A DNA stretch of 64,000 bases from Conchocele bisecta (taxonomy: Eukaryota; Mollusca; Bivalvia; Lucinida; Thyasiridae). Below, piece after piece: positions 34,135-45,129 of this stretch. Position 1 is the stretch's first letter, and each line of letters begins with the position of its first letter. The notes under the pieces are model-generated. The model saw nothing but the letters and a program-made list of their open reading frames with translations, had not been told where the DNA came from and did not search any database. The DNA lies in assembly GCA_029237695.1 (NCBI GenBank), contig CM055265.1:216493679-216557678 (forward strand). The letters run 5' to 3'. Both the position numbers and the translations under genes were made by a program.

Positions 34135-35590
34135 ATTTAATAGTAAATTGACATTGTTGATGTAGCTGGGTGCCAAACACCACCACTGTGGGTGTCTTCA
34201 CCATGTAGTGACTGTATTTTTTCTGTAAATATTCTGTTCTGATTTTGGGATTTTCCTTCTATCCATACACATGTAATACAGGATTTGACCCTGTTAACGA
34301 CCCAAAATTACTTTAGCTGATGATAAGCCATTAAACATCATTCTATAAATAAATAATACTTGTGGAGCTAACCTAGTTTCTGTACTTTCAGACCTTTGAT
34401 TCTCAGAGTATATTATACAGAGCATTGCCATCGCTTTTAGTTTGTACATGCTATCGGACAGTTTCACCACTTGGATCGTTTGACACATACAGCAAATAAT
34501 ATGGCAGCAAATCTAATAAAATTTGGTGTAATACATCCAAGATATATAGGACGACAACTCCTATACAAGTTATTTCAGCAGACTACACAAAAAGCTTAAA
34601 ATATGAGAGCTTTTCTACCATCATTCCCAAAATATACAATATCTGCCACAGGTAAAAGCCATATTTACTATCATAGCAGGCAATTAGACAATATTGACTA
34701 TACACTCAGATAACTGCTTACAAGCCACTGGATTTGATACAGTATTTATGGTAATACAGGTATATATCTACAGCACTGTGTATTGTTCTTACTGTTACAC
34801 AGTCTTTACTGAATTCTCAAACATTTCAATAAGAGACTGGCCAATGGCTTGTACACACTAAGATGGTCGACATGGCAACTCCATGCACCGTGTAGGATAT
34901 AGCAAGAAGAGAATGTTCACGTGTATGTCATCACATTTACGAAGCAATTATGCATGAATCATTGGATGATTAGGGGTCACATGGGTCCTTAAGTGTTGGC
35001 TAGTTAAAGAAACTTGCAGTATGTCTATAAAGTATTTAGGTGACTTGGTGAAGATCATGTAAAGCTCATGTTCATAGTTTCCCGACCGTGTGGCATATGT
35101 TCACATGTACAAAGTATCCAAACATTTCATCAATCCTTAAACTAATATTGAATTTGATGTGTGTGAAAGAAACTGGCAGAAACAGTTTGACTCAAGCATG
35201 ACAGACAGATGAATGAGCAGTCCCGACATTATATGCCACCAAAGCTTTGAAACCAATGGTATAAGAATTGTCAACCATTTTCATACTCCCGGCCAAAGAA
35301 AGACACTTGTCTGACTACAAAGAGAACGATTAATTATCCTATTTATTACATTTCTACTACTTAAATTTCCTTATTTTTAATAATATTTGTGTTTATTAAT
35401 ATAGAACAAAGAGCAGCTTGATATATTCTTTCACATATAAGCTGTTCACAACATCTGCCAATAACAAACCAGTACTTGTCAGTGTCCTAATGTCGACACA
35501 TCAACGTTATTTATGACACGACTTTAGCAATATTAGTTGACCTCAGCTTCCGGCATTGGTAATAATCAAACGATTTCACATATTGCTCCC
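34135..35590. other. Intronic stretch without recognised features
   Basis: AT-rich sequence within the intron between the two first NBD2 exons. No exon with matching splice phase was seen, and no clear repeat. Confidence 0.5.
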
Positions 35591-35599
35591 TAAGAATAA

Positions 35600-35835
35600 C
35601 ATTTTCTGGTGGTGTGCAATTTCTTTTCTTTTTTCTGGAGGTAAGGGTTAAATGAGAAAGCAATTCTGGTGGTGGGGGTGTTTTATGCAAAAATTCAATC
35701 CCGGTGGTGGGGGGTTATGCAAGAAATAAATTCTGGTGGTGGGAGGTATAATTTTATGTAAATTCCGGTGGTGGTACCCCTAAAAAAAAGCCAGTACCCC
35801 CCACCCCCCCAGGGAAAATTTTCTGGAAAAGCCAA
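35600..35835. repeat. GGTGGTGGGG interspersed short repeat
   Basis: TTCTGGTGGTGGGGGTG, TCCCGGTGGTGGGGGGTTA and TTCTGGTGGTGGGAGGTA, then CTGGAAAAGCC at 35,832. The same combination of GGTGGTGGGG strings and a TCTGGAAAAGCC(CT) border appears at 39,848-39,990 (inverted) and 43,290-43,560. Confidence 0.55.
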
Positions 35836-36076
35836 ACTACTGATAGCCCAAAGTCAAATCATGGTCCCAACGTCCATATACATGTTTGACTATATAATCA
35901 CTCTCATTAACTCAATTTTTTGTTAACTGAAAAATATTTTCCTCAGTCCTTTGGAGAGTAGACTACATGTATATTAAACTGTACTTGAGAATAGAGTACG
36001 ACATGCTAGGAGTACCGGTAATATCTCCAGTAATTAACACAGAAAACATACGATTGTCTCGAATAGTAACTCATAC

Positions 36077-36220
36077 CTTCTCGCCAGACTTCACAGAGAG
36101 GTCAATTCCTTTGAGTACGAGGTCAAGGCCATCGCGGTAGCGGACACAGAATGAGCGGAACTGGACGGTGCCCTGGTCTGGCCAGCTGGGAGCCGGCTCT
36201 CGTAGCGTCTTCAATGGCGC
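36077..36220 (-). CDS. ABCC transporter exon: start of NBD2
   Basis: Acceptor AG at 36,221-36,222 and donor GT at 36,075-36,076, 144 bp, phase 0 at both ends. It encodes APLKTLREPAPSWPDQGTVQ, the linker between TMD2 and NBD2, then VRYRDGLDLVLKGIDLSVKS with the aromatic A-loop Tyr, and GEK, which runs straight into [13 protein letters not shown] of the next exon. The exon before it should encode the last helices of TMD2 but is not found. Confidence 0.93.
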
Positions 36221-36245
36221 CTGAAACCGATTTCACCAAACATGT

Positions 36246-36364
36246 AAGTATATTTATTTTGATAAGTTGTATACTTTGAGGGAGAAATTATTTACTGCAT
36301 TATTTCATATAGAACTAACTACTGTTTATATTTGCTGATTAAAATTATTATACTGTATTTATTA
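36246..36364. repeat. Partial copy of the palindromic MITE, truncated by the gap
   Basis: GTATACTTTGAGGGAGAAAT and GCATTATTTCATATAGAACTAAC match the right arm of the foldback element at 60,541-60,848 in reverse orientation. The copy stops at the N run just before the palindromic centre. Confidence 0.7.
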
Positions 36365-36864
36365 NNNNNNNNNNNNNNNNNNNNNNNNNNNNNNNNNNNN
36401 NNNNNNNNNNNNNNNNNNNNNNNNNNNNNNNNNNNNNNNNNNNNNNNNNNNNNNNNNNNNNNNNNNNNNNNNNNNNNNNNNNNNNNNNNNNNNNNNNNNN
36501 NNNNNNNNNNNNNNNNNNNNNNNNNNNNNNNNNNNNNNNNNNNNNNNNNNNNNNNNNNNNNNNNNNNNNNNNNNNNNNNNNNNNNNNNNNNNNNNNNNNN
36601 NNNNNNNNNNNNNNNNNNNNNNNNNNNNNNNNNNNNNNNNNNNNNNNNNNNNNNNNNNNNNNNNNNNNNNNNNNNNNNNNNNNNNNNNNNNNNNNNNNNN
36701 NNNNNNNNNNNNNNNNNNNNNNNNNNNNNNNNNNNNNNNNNNNNNNNNNNNNNNNNNNNNNNNNNNNNNNNNNNNNNNNNNNNNNNNNNNNNNNNNNNNN
36801 NNNNNNNNNNNNNNNNNNNNNNNNNNNNNNNNNNNNNNNNNNNNNNNNNNNNNNNNNNNNNNNN
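36365..36864. other. Assembly gap of 500 N
   Basis: Exactly 500 undefined bases, a conventional size for a gap of unknown length. It lies in the intron where the TMD2 exons of the ABCC gene should be. Confidence 0.95.
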
Positions 36865-37340
36865 CAAGCGACATGAATTGTCGGTCTACGGTGTGGTTAA
36901 ACGGGCACGGTGTGATATGCTTCCGCGGGCTGAGCATCATCTCCCCACTGTGCTAGCGACATGAATTGTCGGTCTACGGGTGGTTAAATGGGGCACGGTG
37001 TGATATGCTTCCCGCGGGCTGGCATCATCTCCCCACTGTTGTAGCGACATGAATTGTCGGTCTACGGGTGGTTAAACGGGGCACAGTGGAATATGCATGC
37101 TACCCGCGGGCTGAGCATCATCTCACTGTTCTAGCGACATGAATTGTCGGTCTACGGGTGGTTAAATGGGGCACGGTGTGATATGCTTCCCGCGGGCTGA
37201 GCATCATCTCCCACTGTTCTAGCGACATGAATTGTCGGTCTACGGGTGGTTTCCACAGTGCCCCGTTTAACCACCCGTAGACCGATAATTCATGTCGCTA
37301 GCACAGTGGGGAGATGATGCTCAGCCCGCGCGTAGCATAA
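36865..37340. repeat. 88-bp tandem repeat with one inverted unit
   Basis: GCGACATGAATTGTCGGTCT recurs at 36,868, 36,956, 37,044, 37,134 and 37,222 (period 88-90). The unit continues ACGGGTGGTTAAA(C/T)GGGGCA and CCGCGGGCTGAGCATCATCT. From 37,253 to about 37,335 the unit is present in reverse orientation, giving a large foldback beside the gap. Confidence 0.85.
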
Positions 37341-37627
37341 TAGTTTGAGACAATATGCTTATTTTCCCGTGTACGGACAGTGACGAGCCTCACTCAATGC
37401 ACAGTAGTAAGATATTAGTTAATAGTCACGGTGTAAAAACGGACGCTTTTGATGCTGGAAAGGCGTGGAGCAACTATATAATAATATTATGTTTGCGAAA
37501 TTTAAAATGAAAATGGTCAAATTTCGTTTCTCTTTTTCTTACTTCTCCTTGTTGTGATATTCAGCACTATAGTCTCAGACATATGCCAGATTGCACCTGC
37601 GGGCATCTACGTTCCAAAAATCTCCCA

Positions 37628-37640
37628 GGGGGGGGGGGGT

Positions 37641-37704
<64 letters not shown>

Positions 37705-37708
37705 GGGG
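37628..37708 (+). repeat. Poly-G tract of about 75 bases
   Basis: An almost uninterrupted G run with single T interruptions at 37,640 and 37,704. A smaller run lies at 37,517 relative position 7,517-7,534. Length is unreliable in any assembly. Confidence 0.85.
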
Positions 37709-37803
37709 GACCATGCCCCCGAACCCTCGAAGCATTTCGGTCAAAATCGTGGACCTCAACTCACACACACCCTAAACCAAAATCCTGGATCCGCCCCTGA
37801 ATA

Positions 37804-38140
37804 TGCATCATTTATCGAACCAATATATGTATCATTTATCGAACCAATATATGTACCATTTATCGAACCAATATATGTATGTATCATTTATCGAACCAAT
37901 ATGCATCATTTATCGAACCAATATATGTACCATTTATCGAACCAATATATGTATCATTTATCAAACCAATATATAACGTTTATCGAACCAATATATGTAT
38001 GTATCATTTATCGAACCAATATGCATCATTTATCGAACCAATATGTATCATTTATCGAACCAATATGTATGTATCATTTATCGAACCTATATGTATGTAT
38101 CATTATCGAACCAATATGTATAATTTATCGAACCAATATG
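37804..38140. repeat. Short tandem repeat TATCGAACCAATAT
   Basis: About fourteen copies of CATTTATCGAACCAATAT with variable ATGTATGT spacers, total unit about 20-30 bp. Motifs TTCGATTTATCGAAT and related strings continue sparsely to about 38,600. Frames stay open but encode only the repeat. Confidence 0.8.
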
Positions 38141-38599
38141 TTTAACAAAACAATTGACATCGCATATATACGTTCGATTGAGTTAACTGAAAATAAACAT
38201 AATCGAACCAATACAGCAGTGCACTACGTGTGTTCAATGTAGCACACATAATTGTTGAAACAAACTATATTTATGTTTGATTAGGTAAATATATCAGTTT
38301 ATTTTATGTTCGATTTATCGAATAAATAGCAGAACTGTTATCTGCAGACAGTGCATATTTATATTCAATTGGGTAAATATATGTTTGAACGAATTTATAT
38401 TTACGTTTGATTTATTGAACATACAAATAAACCGTTTATTGTGAAATTACAATAATGTATTTAATTATTGAACATATATGCAACCATAAAATAACAATAG
38501 TATTTACGTTCGATAATCATCAATATTCATTTGATTATTGAATATAATTATGCGATAATCAAATGAAAATATGCCGATCGAACATAGACACAAATCTAC

Positions 38600-39840
38600 T
38601 GCCATAGCGCGGAATAAATGGGTCAAGTTTAAAAAAAAGTAACATGTTGGATAGTGATATGTGGTGGGCACCCCTTGATTATGAAGCTGTGAAAGTTTGG
38701 TGGTCCTAGGTGGTACAGTAACAAAGAAATGGACTCAAACACGAAAACTTAACATTGATTGTGGACGCCGCCCGCCCACCGCCCGCACGCCCGCCCGCCC
38801 GGCTTTCGCCAAACCAATAGCCTGGATTTTTTTTCAAAAAACCTGGCTAAAAATGGAATGGTTTACTGCTAGACTAACTTATTTCTTCTAGCATTCTTTC
38901 CCTTAAAATACTTAATCCAACAAAAAATAATGCAAAAATATGATCATGCTGCTCGTAATTAAACTGTTTTGTTTTTTTCCATGGGTGTTTTATTTTATAC
39001 TTCCTCTATATGTTTTTTTCTCTATATTATTAAGTGATAACTTTTTTTTCTTTTTTTTTTCTTTATAAAACATGTACACTGTAATTACATGTGTAATATA
39101 TATTTACTCAGTAATTTATAAATATGGAATGGAATGTAATTATGCAGATGCATGTTACTAGTAATATGTCTGGTTTGTACAAGTTTTTGTGTGAAAAAAA
39201 AACAAACTATAAACAAAACAAAAACAAACCCATAAGCCCAATTTCTCCAGTCACGGCCATAATTAACAACCTGACTGGTGACCAGCCAGCTGTGGTACTA
39301 TCAATGTACAAGGTGACAGTCTACACATCTCGCATCGTTTCATTTTACTCCGCTGAGGAAATGAGAGTTTAAGTCAACAGATAATTGGGGTCGATTATAG
39401 CATGATCAACACTGGAACTGAACACCTTGTTTCCTGAATAGCACAGTCCATGCAGCTGTTGAGAAAATGCCTTTAATAGAAAGCTTTTATTTTTAAGTTT
39501 ACTTGAAAAATAGATGAGCTAAAACCAATATAAGCCCATCATAAGGAATAAACATTAGCATGCAGTGTGCTGTGTGCAAACTAAGCTGGTGATGTTAATG
39601 ATGGATTATGAATTAAAGGTGTGACTTTCAGTCATGTTTTCGAGATTTGTTTCATAAAGACATTAAATAATTAGAGATTATGTTTGTAAAACAGGAGTAT
39701 GCCCCCTGGTATCTTGCTATCACATAGGGGGCATAAATATTCACAAACATTGTATATCCTGCCGAGATGGCTCACTACGAGCCGGATCATCTGAATATAC
39801 AGTACATGTACAGTGTTGGGAACTTCATATTGGGAAAGAA
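38600..39840. other. Intronic stretch with a GCCCGCCC microsatellite
   Basis: (GCCC)n-like text at about 38,766-38,800 is followed by AT-rich sequence with several T or A runs. No exon or RNA gene recognised. Confidence 0.5.
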
Positions 39841-40039
39841 AGACTAAGGGCTTTTCCAGAATTTTTGGTATGGGGGGGTTGGACGGCACCTGATTTAAAT
39901 TTGGATGGGTGGTGGGGTGTTTCAACAAATGAATTTTGTGCATGGTGGGGTTTTCCTAAAATTGAATTGTGTGCATCGTGGGTCTATCTTCCTAGGGTGA
40001 AATAAATCAAGGTGGCTATTTAGCAGGTGAAATAAATAA

Positions 40040-40655
40040 AATAAATATGGGGTCAGAATAAATGAATATAAAACATTGTTTTCGTCGTATTTGATTTAAA
40101 TCAGAGTCAGAGTTGACATGGGCCGACTTGATGGTAACTTTTTTTCGGAATTACGGTGGTTTCGCTACCTGCGTGTTCGCTATCTATACATTTCGCACCT
40201 CCTACACTTTCGTGGGTACTGAAACCTCCTCAGATGCGAAACCTCTAGGCGAGAAACTGCAGGGTAGCGAATCCTCCGTCTGTTTGCGCAAGCGCACTAT
40301 CGTCAAAGCAGCCACGTACAAAAAGTGGACGTGCTGCCAGGTGGCGAATTACGGCGAATCACTGTGTTACTACTTTGTACATCGACAAAATGACTCGGCA
40401 AAATGCAACGATTCACTGTGTTACTACTTGTACATCAACAAAATGACTCAGCAATATGCGACGAATCACTGTGTTGCTACTATGTACATCATGTGATTGA
40501 ATGGAGTTGACCGTACATTCCATGCATCACGACATTTCATTTTGTTTACTCACCGCGAATGAACGTAAATTTTACACCTCGCACCCGGGGACAATTTAAA
40601 TCAAATACGACGAAAATTATTTGTTTTAAATTTATTCTGACCCCATAGTTATTCG
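40040..40655. mobile_element. MITE with about 60-bp terminal inverted repeats
   Basis: ATATGGGGTCAGAATAAAT...TTTTCGTCGTATTTGATTTA at 40,045-40,100 is the reverse complement of AATCAAATACGACGAAAATT...ATTTATTCTGACCCCATAG at 40,595-40,651. The interior has three imperfect copies of about 50 bp (CACTGTGTTACTAC, TGTACATC, AAAATGACTC) at 40,360-40,490. One 127-codon frame runs through the interior but shows no family signature. No transposase. Confidence 0.75.
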
Positions 40656-41052
40656 TGTTTTCCAGTTCACAACCTTAAAATTATTTTCTATGTCACGAAA
40701 GAACGATTATTAACATTCCTTCAAGGCTTCGAAACGTAATGTAATTGTAGTAAATGTGATGATGTTTTTTTTTCGCTGATGTGTGTTCATCTAAAGGATG
40801 CTAATTTTCATTTCTTCGCAGACGCAGTCTATGGCTCCAAGACGGAAAACACTTGAAGTCACTGTGTAAAAAATGTATATAATACGGTTTGCAACCGATG
40901 GTTATTGATTTATTTTATGTAAATTGACGTCTTCGTCTCAACGCGTCGACATGCCAAGAAACAAATATTTAGAGAAATAAATTCCTTCACGGGGTGGAAA
41001 AGAACTTTAAGGTTCTTAATTATCGTTTCTACGCGTATAAACGAAGGAAAAA

Positions 41053-41262
41053 AGTGAAAGTGAATGGGTTTAACGTCCCAGCAACAGCTAAGATCATATA
41101 GAGACGGGAACACAGTTAGTCTCGTCCGACAGGCCAGTGGGATGGAAATACTATGAATATACTATGAAAGTATATTGTTGATGCATAAGGCATTTTTGAA
41201 CCCACAACCTCCAGATTGGAAGTCGGATGTTCTACCCCTAGGCCACAACCCATCCCTTATAA
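41053..41262 (-). mobile_element. tRNA-derived SINE
   Basis: Minus strand: a head GGGTTGTGGCCTAGGGGTAG (A-box), a B-box GGGTTCAAAAA, a middle with CATAGTATATTCATAGTATT, and a tail CTGGGACGTTAAACCC followed by ATTCACTTTCACTTTT. The tail GACGTTAAACCC is shared with the SINE at 21,821-22,294. Confidence 0.7.
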
Positions 41263-41769
41263 AGGAAGGAAAAAATGCCCCTAACGAGCGACCATACGTA
41301 CTTAGAATAACAGCTGATGTAACGGCGGTAAACTGAAATGGTTGTAAGTGACAATTGACATTTACGTTCCAACTAGATTTTCACAGTGTGTAATCGATCG
41401 TATTTCCTCTCCACCCGACTCGAGAAACACGAATTAAATCGTTTATTTCTGAATGTGTCGAACGTTTGCCCGGTCTAACAGTTTCCCCAATGACTATGGG
41501 CTAGGTTCGACATTTCATTCCATGTCACATCGCCGGTTTTCGGTGATAATACTGTCAACAATTAAAAATACGCGCGGACACCCGGACGTCATTGTGATCA
41601 CTCTGTATCGCTTTCCGCAAGCGGGCTTGACACTAATGCTATTTATTCGTACACAATATAAATGGTGTTGTCTTAGGAGTCTATTCTCATGTGCCATCAA
41701 AACATGTGTTATTATTGAGAAATTAATCAAATGTGACAAAACGCATCAATATGTTTTTTTTTTTTTAAA

Positions 41770-42425
41770 AAACATTAGAATCGTCTAAGGAGACGATTTT
41801 CATGTGTTTCCAAACCTATTTTATTAAGAAATCAACAAATGTGAAAAGAAAACATGAATATATTGGTGTTTTTTTTTTTTTTTTACAAAACCATATTTGG
41901 ACAAAATAGAAAATCGTCTTTGGAGACGATTCTCATGTGCTGCCAAATCTTGTTTTATCAACAGATCAAACACGTGAAAAATGCACTATGTCGAGCTAAT
42001 GCGTAAATATCAATTTATTGGTGATGCGATGACGTGAGCGACTACATAGCGTGGTTTAGATATGGTTGTTCACCAGCCGAATTCTAGTTGAGGGGGGGGA
42101 GGGGGGGAGGAGTATTTATGTATGTATCCATACGATACTGAATACAATATAATATCACGTTTTCGCCTCGCGATTTGGTCTCGCGTTTTCGGGATCTTCC
42201 GTATAGGTCGACGATGCGATGCAGTAACCGATATCACGTATCATATATGTTTTTTTTTCAATAAACATGTATTGGCAGTACATTAGAATCGTCTCCTAAG
42301 ACGATTATCATGTTTTGTCAAATTATGTTTTAGTTGTCAAGAAATACTGAAGTTTGTCCACATTTGCTCTATTTCTTAATAAAAACATGTTTTGGCAGCA
42401 CACGAGAATCGTCTCCTAATACAAC
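41770..42425. repeat. Cluster of AATCGTCT/AGACGATT palindromes
   Basis: AATCGTCTAAGGAGACGATT (41,779-41,798), AATCGTCTTTGGAGACGATT (41,912-41,931) and AATCGTCTCCTAAGACGATT (42,287-42,306), with half copies at 42,407-42,420 and 42,788-42,802. Each is preceded or followed by T-rich runs and CATGT(G)TTT. The spacing and flanks suggest several copies of one short foldback element. Confidence 0.75.
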
Positions 42426-42910
42426 GTGGGACACTGTTAAGGAAACGTGACAACCTCGCTCTTTTGTGTTTTCTCGCATAGGTTGAGATCGCGAAAACGC
42501 GAAGCGTGATCGCGAGATTTCGAGACGAAAACGCGAGATTCTATCAATCTTTCGCAACCTCGCCACGCTATCGCGCGTTTTTGATTCGCGATCTTGCATG
42601 ACTGTTGTAAGTACGGTCTACAGACACGCATGCGCAATTTCAACACGCATGCTTTCGACACATGTACGAGCAAAATAAACCCGAATTTTCTGTCTGTAAC
42701 GCCGAGATAGTCGCCCTAAATTAGACAGAAAAATCGGGTTGTAGCCAAACTTATTTTCAAAAGCGGAAGGCGAGATCGCGAAAACGCGAGACGATTCTCA
42801 TGTTTTTTTGTTGAGAAATATATATATATATAACATCTCCCACCCCCCACTCCCCCCTCCCCCGCTACATACAGGCCTGCTGTAACCTGTTGACTATCCG
42901 CTGATCATGT

Positions 42911-43103
42911 CGCTATCACAGGTGGAAGAATCAGACCTATGCCTATTAAAAAAATCCCATTACCCCACCCACTTGGTCTCGTACAGTACTATCGTCTATA
43001 TAGAATATGGTACTGTACGAGACCAAGTGGGTGGGGTAATGGGATTTTTTTTAATAGGCACGTTTTTGGTGTCATATGTCCGAGTCTTCCACCTGTGGTC
43101 GCT
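42911..43103. mobile_element. Foldback MITE with near-perfect 49-bp inner arms
   Basis: 42,941-42,989 (GCCTATTAAAAAAATCCCAT onward) pairs with 43,010-43,059 with a single A/T-run length difference. Outer arms CACAGGTGGAAGA at 42,918 and TCTTCCACCTGTG at 43,084 extend the symmetry. The centre is 20 bases. No coding capacity. Confidence 0.85.
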
Positions 43104-43289
43104 ATTGTGTATTATTTTGAGTTGGCTGATGGACGAGTTGGTCGAAGGGTGAAACGGAGGTCGGTCATATAATCAACGAATAATAACGGGACCGATGCGA
43201 TTTCTAATTACCTCTTAACATAATAATCGCACTTCCAATTTACCGATATATTGGCAATATATTTAAAATAATTTTGATTATAAATAATT

Positions 43290-43560
43290 ATGGGGTTTTG
43301 GGTCAAAGAAATAACTCAATTGTATGGGTGGTGGGGGGCAATACAATAATTAATACATATGGGTGGTGTGGCAAGGGAAAATTAATAATTATGGGGGTTG
43401 GGGCAAACGAAAATAATTCAATTGTGTGGGTGGTGGGGTGAAGCAATAATTCAAAAGCATGGGTGGTGGGGTATGAAAATAATTTGTTTGTATGGGTGGT
43501 GGGTAAAAAAAAAAATGCCTTCCAACCCCCCCATACCATTAATTCTGGAAAAGCCCTAAG
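43290..43560. repeat. GGGTGGTGGGG interspersed repeat, second family member
   Basis: TATGGGTGGTGGGGGGCAAT, GTGTGGGTGGTGGGGTGAAG and CATGGGTGGTGGGGTATGAA separated by AATAATTCAA-type spacers, ending with AATTCTGGAAAAGCCCT at 43,541-43,557. The stretch at 39,848-39,990 begins AGGGCTTTTCCAGAATT, the reverse complement of that border, and carries related strings. Confidence 0.65.
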
Positions 43561-43589
43561 CAATATGTACCACCTAGTTTTCATAAGAC

Positions 43590-45010
43590 AATCCCCATCT
43601 TTGGCATATGAGCTGGAGAGTGTTAGTTTACGAGAGACACAGCAACATTTGTTGTACAAGCTGGAATCTATTAGTTTCGCAGTGACACACCTTTGCCATA
43701 TGTGCTGGAGGGTGTTAGTTTACGAGAGACACACCATTGGCGTATGAGGTGGATGCTGTTAAGTTTACGAGTGATACACCTTTGCTGTATGAGATGGAGG
43801 GTGTTAGTTTACAAATGACACACCTTTGCTGTATGAGATGGAGGGTGTTAGTTTACGAGAGACACACGTTTGGTGTATGAGATGGAGGGTGTTAGTTTAC
43901 GAGCGACACACCTTTGGTGTATGAGATGGAGGGTGTTAGTTTATGAGAGAGACACCTTTGGCGTATTTATGTGTGACACACCTTTGCTGTATGAGATGGA
44001 GGGTGTTAGTTTACGAGAGACACACCTTTGGTGTATGAGATGGGGGTGTTAGTTTACGAGTGACACACCTTTTCTGTACGAGATGGAGGGTGTTAGTTTA
44101 CGAGAGACACACCTTTGGTGTATGAGATGGAGGGTGTTAGTTTTCTGAGAGACACACCTTTGGTGTATGAGATGGAGGGTGTTAGTTTATGAGTGACACA
44201 CCTTTGATGTATGAGATGGAGGGTGTTAGTTTATGAGTGACACACCTTTTTGTGTGAGCTGGAAGGTGTTAGTTTATGTGTGACACACCTTCGGGGTATG
44301 AGCTGGAGGGTGTTAGTTTACGAGTGACACACCTTTGGGGTATTAGTTAATGAGTGACACACCTTTGTGGTATGAGGTGGAGGGCGTTAGTTTACGAGTG
44401 ACACACCTTTGGTGTATAAGATGGAGGGTGTTAGTTTACGAGTGACACACATTTGCTGTATGAGATGGAGGGTGTTAGTTTACGAGTGACACACCTTTGC
44501 TGTATGAGATGGGGGTGTTAGTTTACGAGAGACACGCCTTTGGTGTACGAGATGGAGGGTGTTAGTGTATGAGTGACATGAGATGGAGGGTGTTAGTTTA
44601 CGAGTGACACACCTTTGGTGTACAAGATGGAGGGTGTTAGTTTACGAGTGACACACCTTTGCTGTACGAGATGGAGGGTGTTAGTTTACGAGAGACACAC
44701 CTTTGGTGTATGAGATGGAGTATGTTAGTTTATGAGACACACTTTGGTGTATGAGCTGGAGGGTGTTAGAGAGACACACCATTGGCGTATGAGGTGGAGG
44801 GTGTTAGTTTATGAGTGACACACCTTTGCTGTATGAGATGGAGGGTGTTAGTTTATGAGAGACACACCTTTGGTGTATGAGATGGAGGGTGTTAGTGTAT
44901 GAGTGACATGAGATGGAGGGTGTTAGTTTACGAGTGACACACCTTTGGGGTATGAGCTGGGGGTGTTAGTTTACGAGAGACACACCTTTGCTGTATGAGC
45001 TGGAGGGTGT
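43590..45010. repeat. 44-bp minisatellite derived from an ABCC exon end and splice donor
   Basis: Roughly thirty units of GAGATGGAGGGTGTTAGTTT, ACGAG(A/T)GACACACCTTTGGT, GTAT with point changes (CTG/GTG before TAT; A/G at several sites). On the minus strand each unit reads ...ATACA(G/C)CAAAGGTGTGT..., a splice-donor-like string. The last unit merges into the 3-prime end of the exon at 44,986-45,082. Confidence 0.88.
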
Positions 45011-45082
45011 CGGTGTCGGAAGTGGGACTGTCCGACACGATTGAGACGAGGCGCTCCAGGATGACCGCCTTCAGGGCCCTCA
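44986..45082 (-). CDS. ABCC transporter exon: linker after NBD1
   Basis: Acceptor TTTCAG at 45,083-45,088 and donor GT at 44,984-44,985 (CAAAG/GTGTGT), 97 bp. The phase fits the previous exon, which ends with one base of a codon. It encodes RALKAVILERLVSIVSDSPT and SDTDTLQLIQQ, a Ser/Asp-rich linker as expected between NBD1 and TMD2. The last ~25 bases, including the donor, are the same text as the adjacent 44-bp minisatellite unit. The donor position is the least certain point because many equivalent sites follow. Confidence 0.75.
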
Positions 45083-45129
45083 CTGAAATACACGAACAAC
45101 ATCATTATAGTGGCTGTGATTGAGAAATG

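Noticed and set aside
36319..36964. Long frames across the N run
   Set aside because: They consist of undefined bases.
37554..38242. Glycine-rich frames through the poly-G tract and the repeat beside it
   Set aside because: Homopolymer translation; the downstream part encodes only the TATCGAACCAATAT repeat.
40113..40496. 127-codon frame inside the TIR element as a transposase
   Set aside because: No DDE or HTH signature; it includes three copies of a 50-bp repeat.
43303..43659. His/Pro/Thr-rich frame as a missing ABCC exon
   Set aside because: It translates the GGGTGGTGGGG repeat, with no transmembrane pattern and no matching splice phase.
43590..45010. CRISPR array
   Set aside because: Units are contiguous without unique spacers, there are no cas genes, and the context is eukaryotic.
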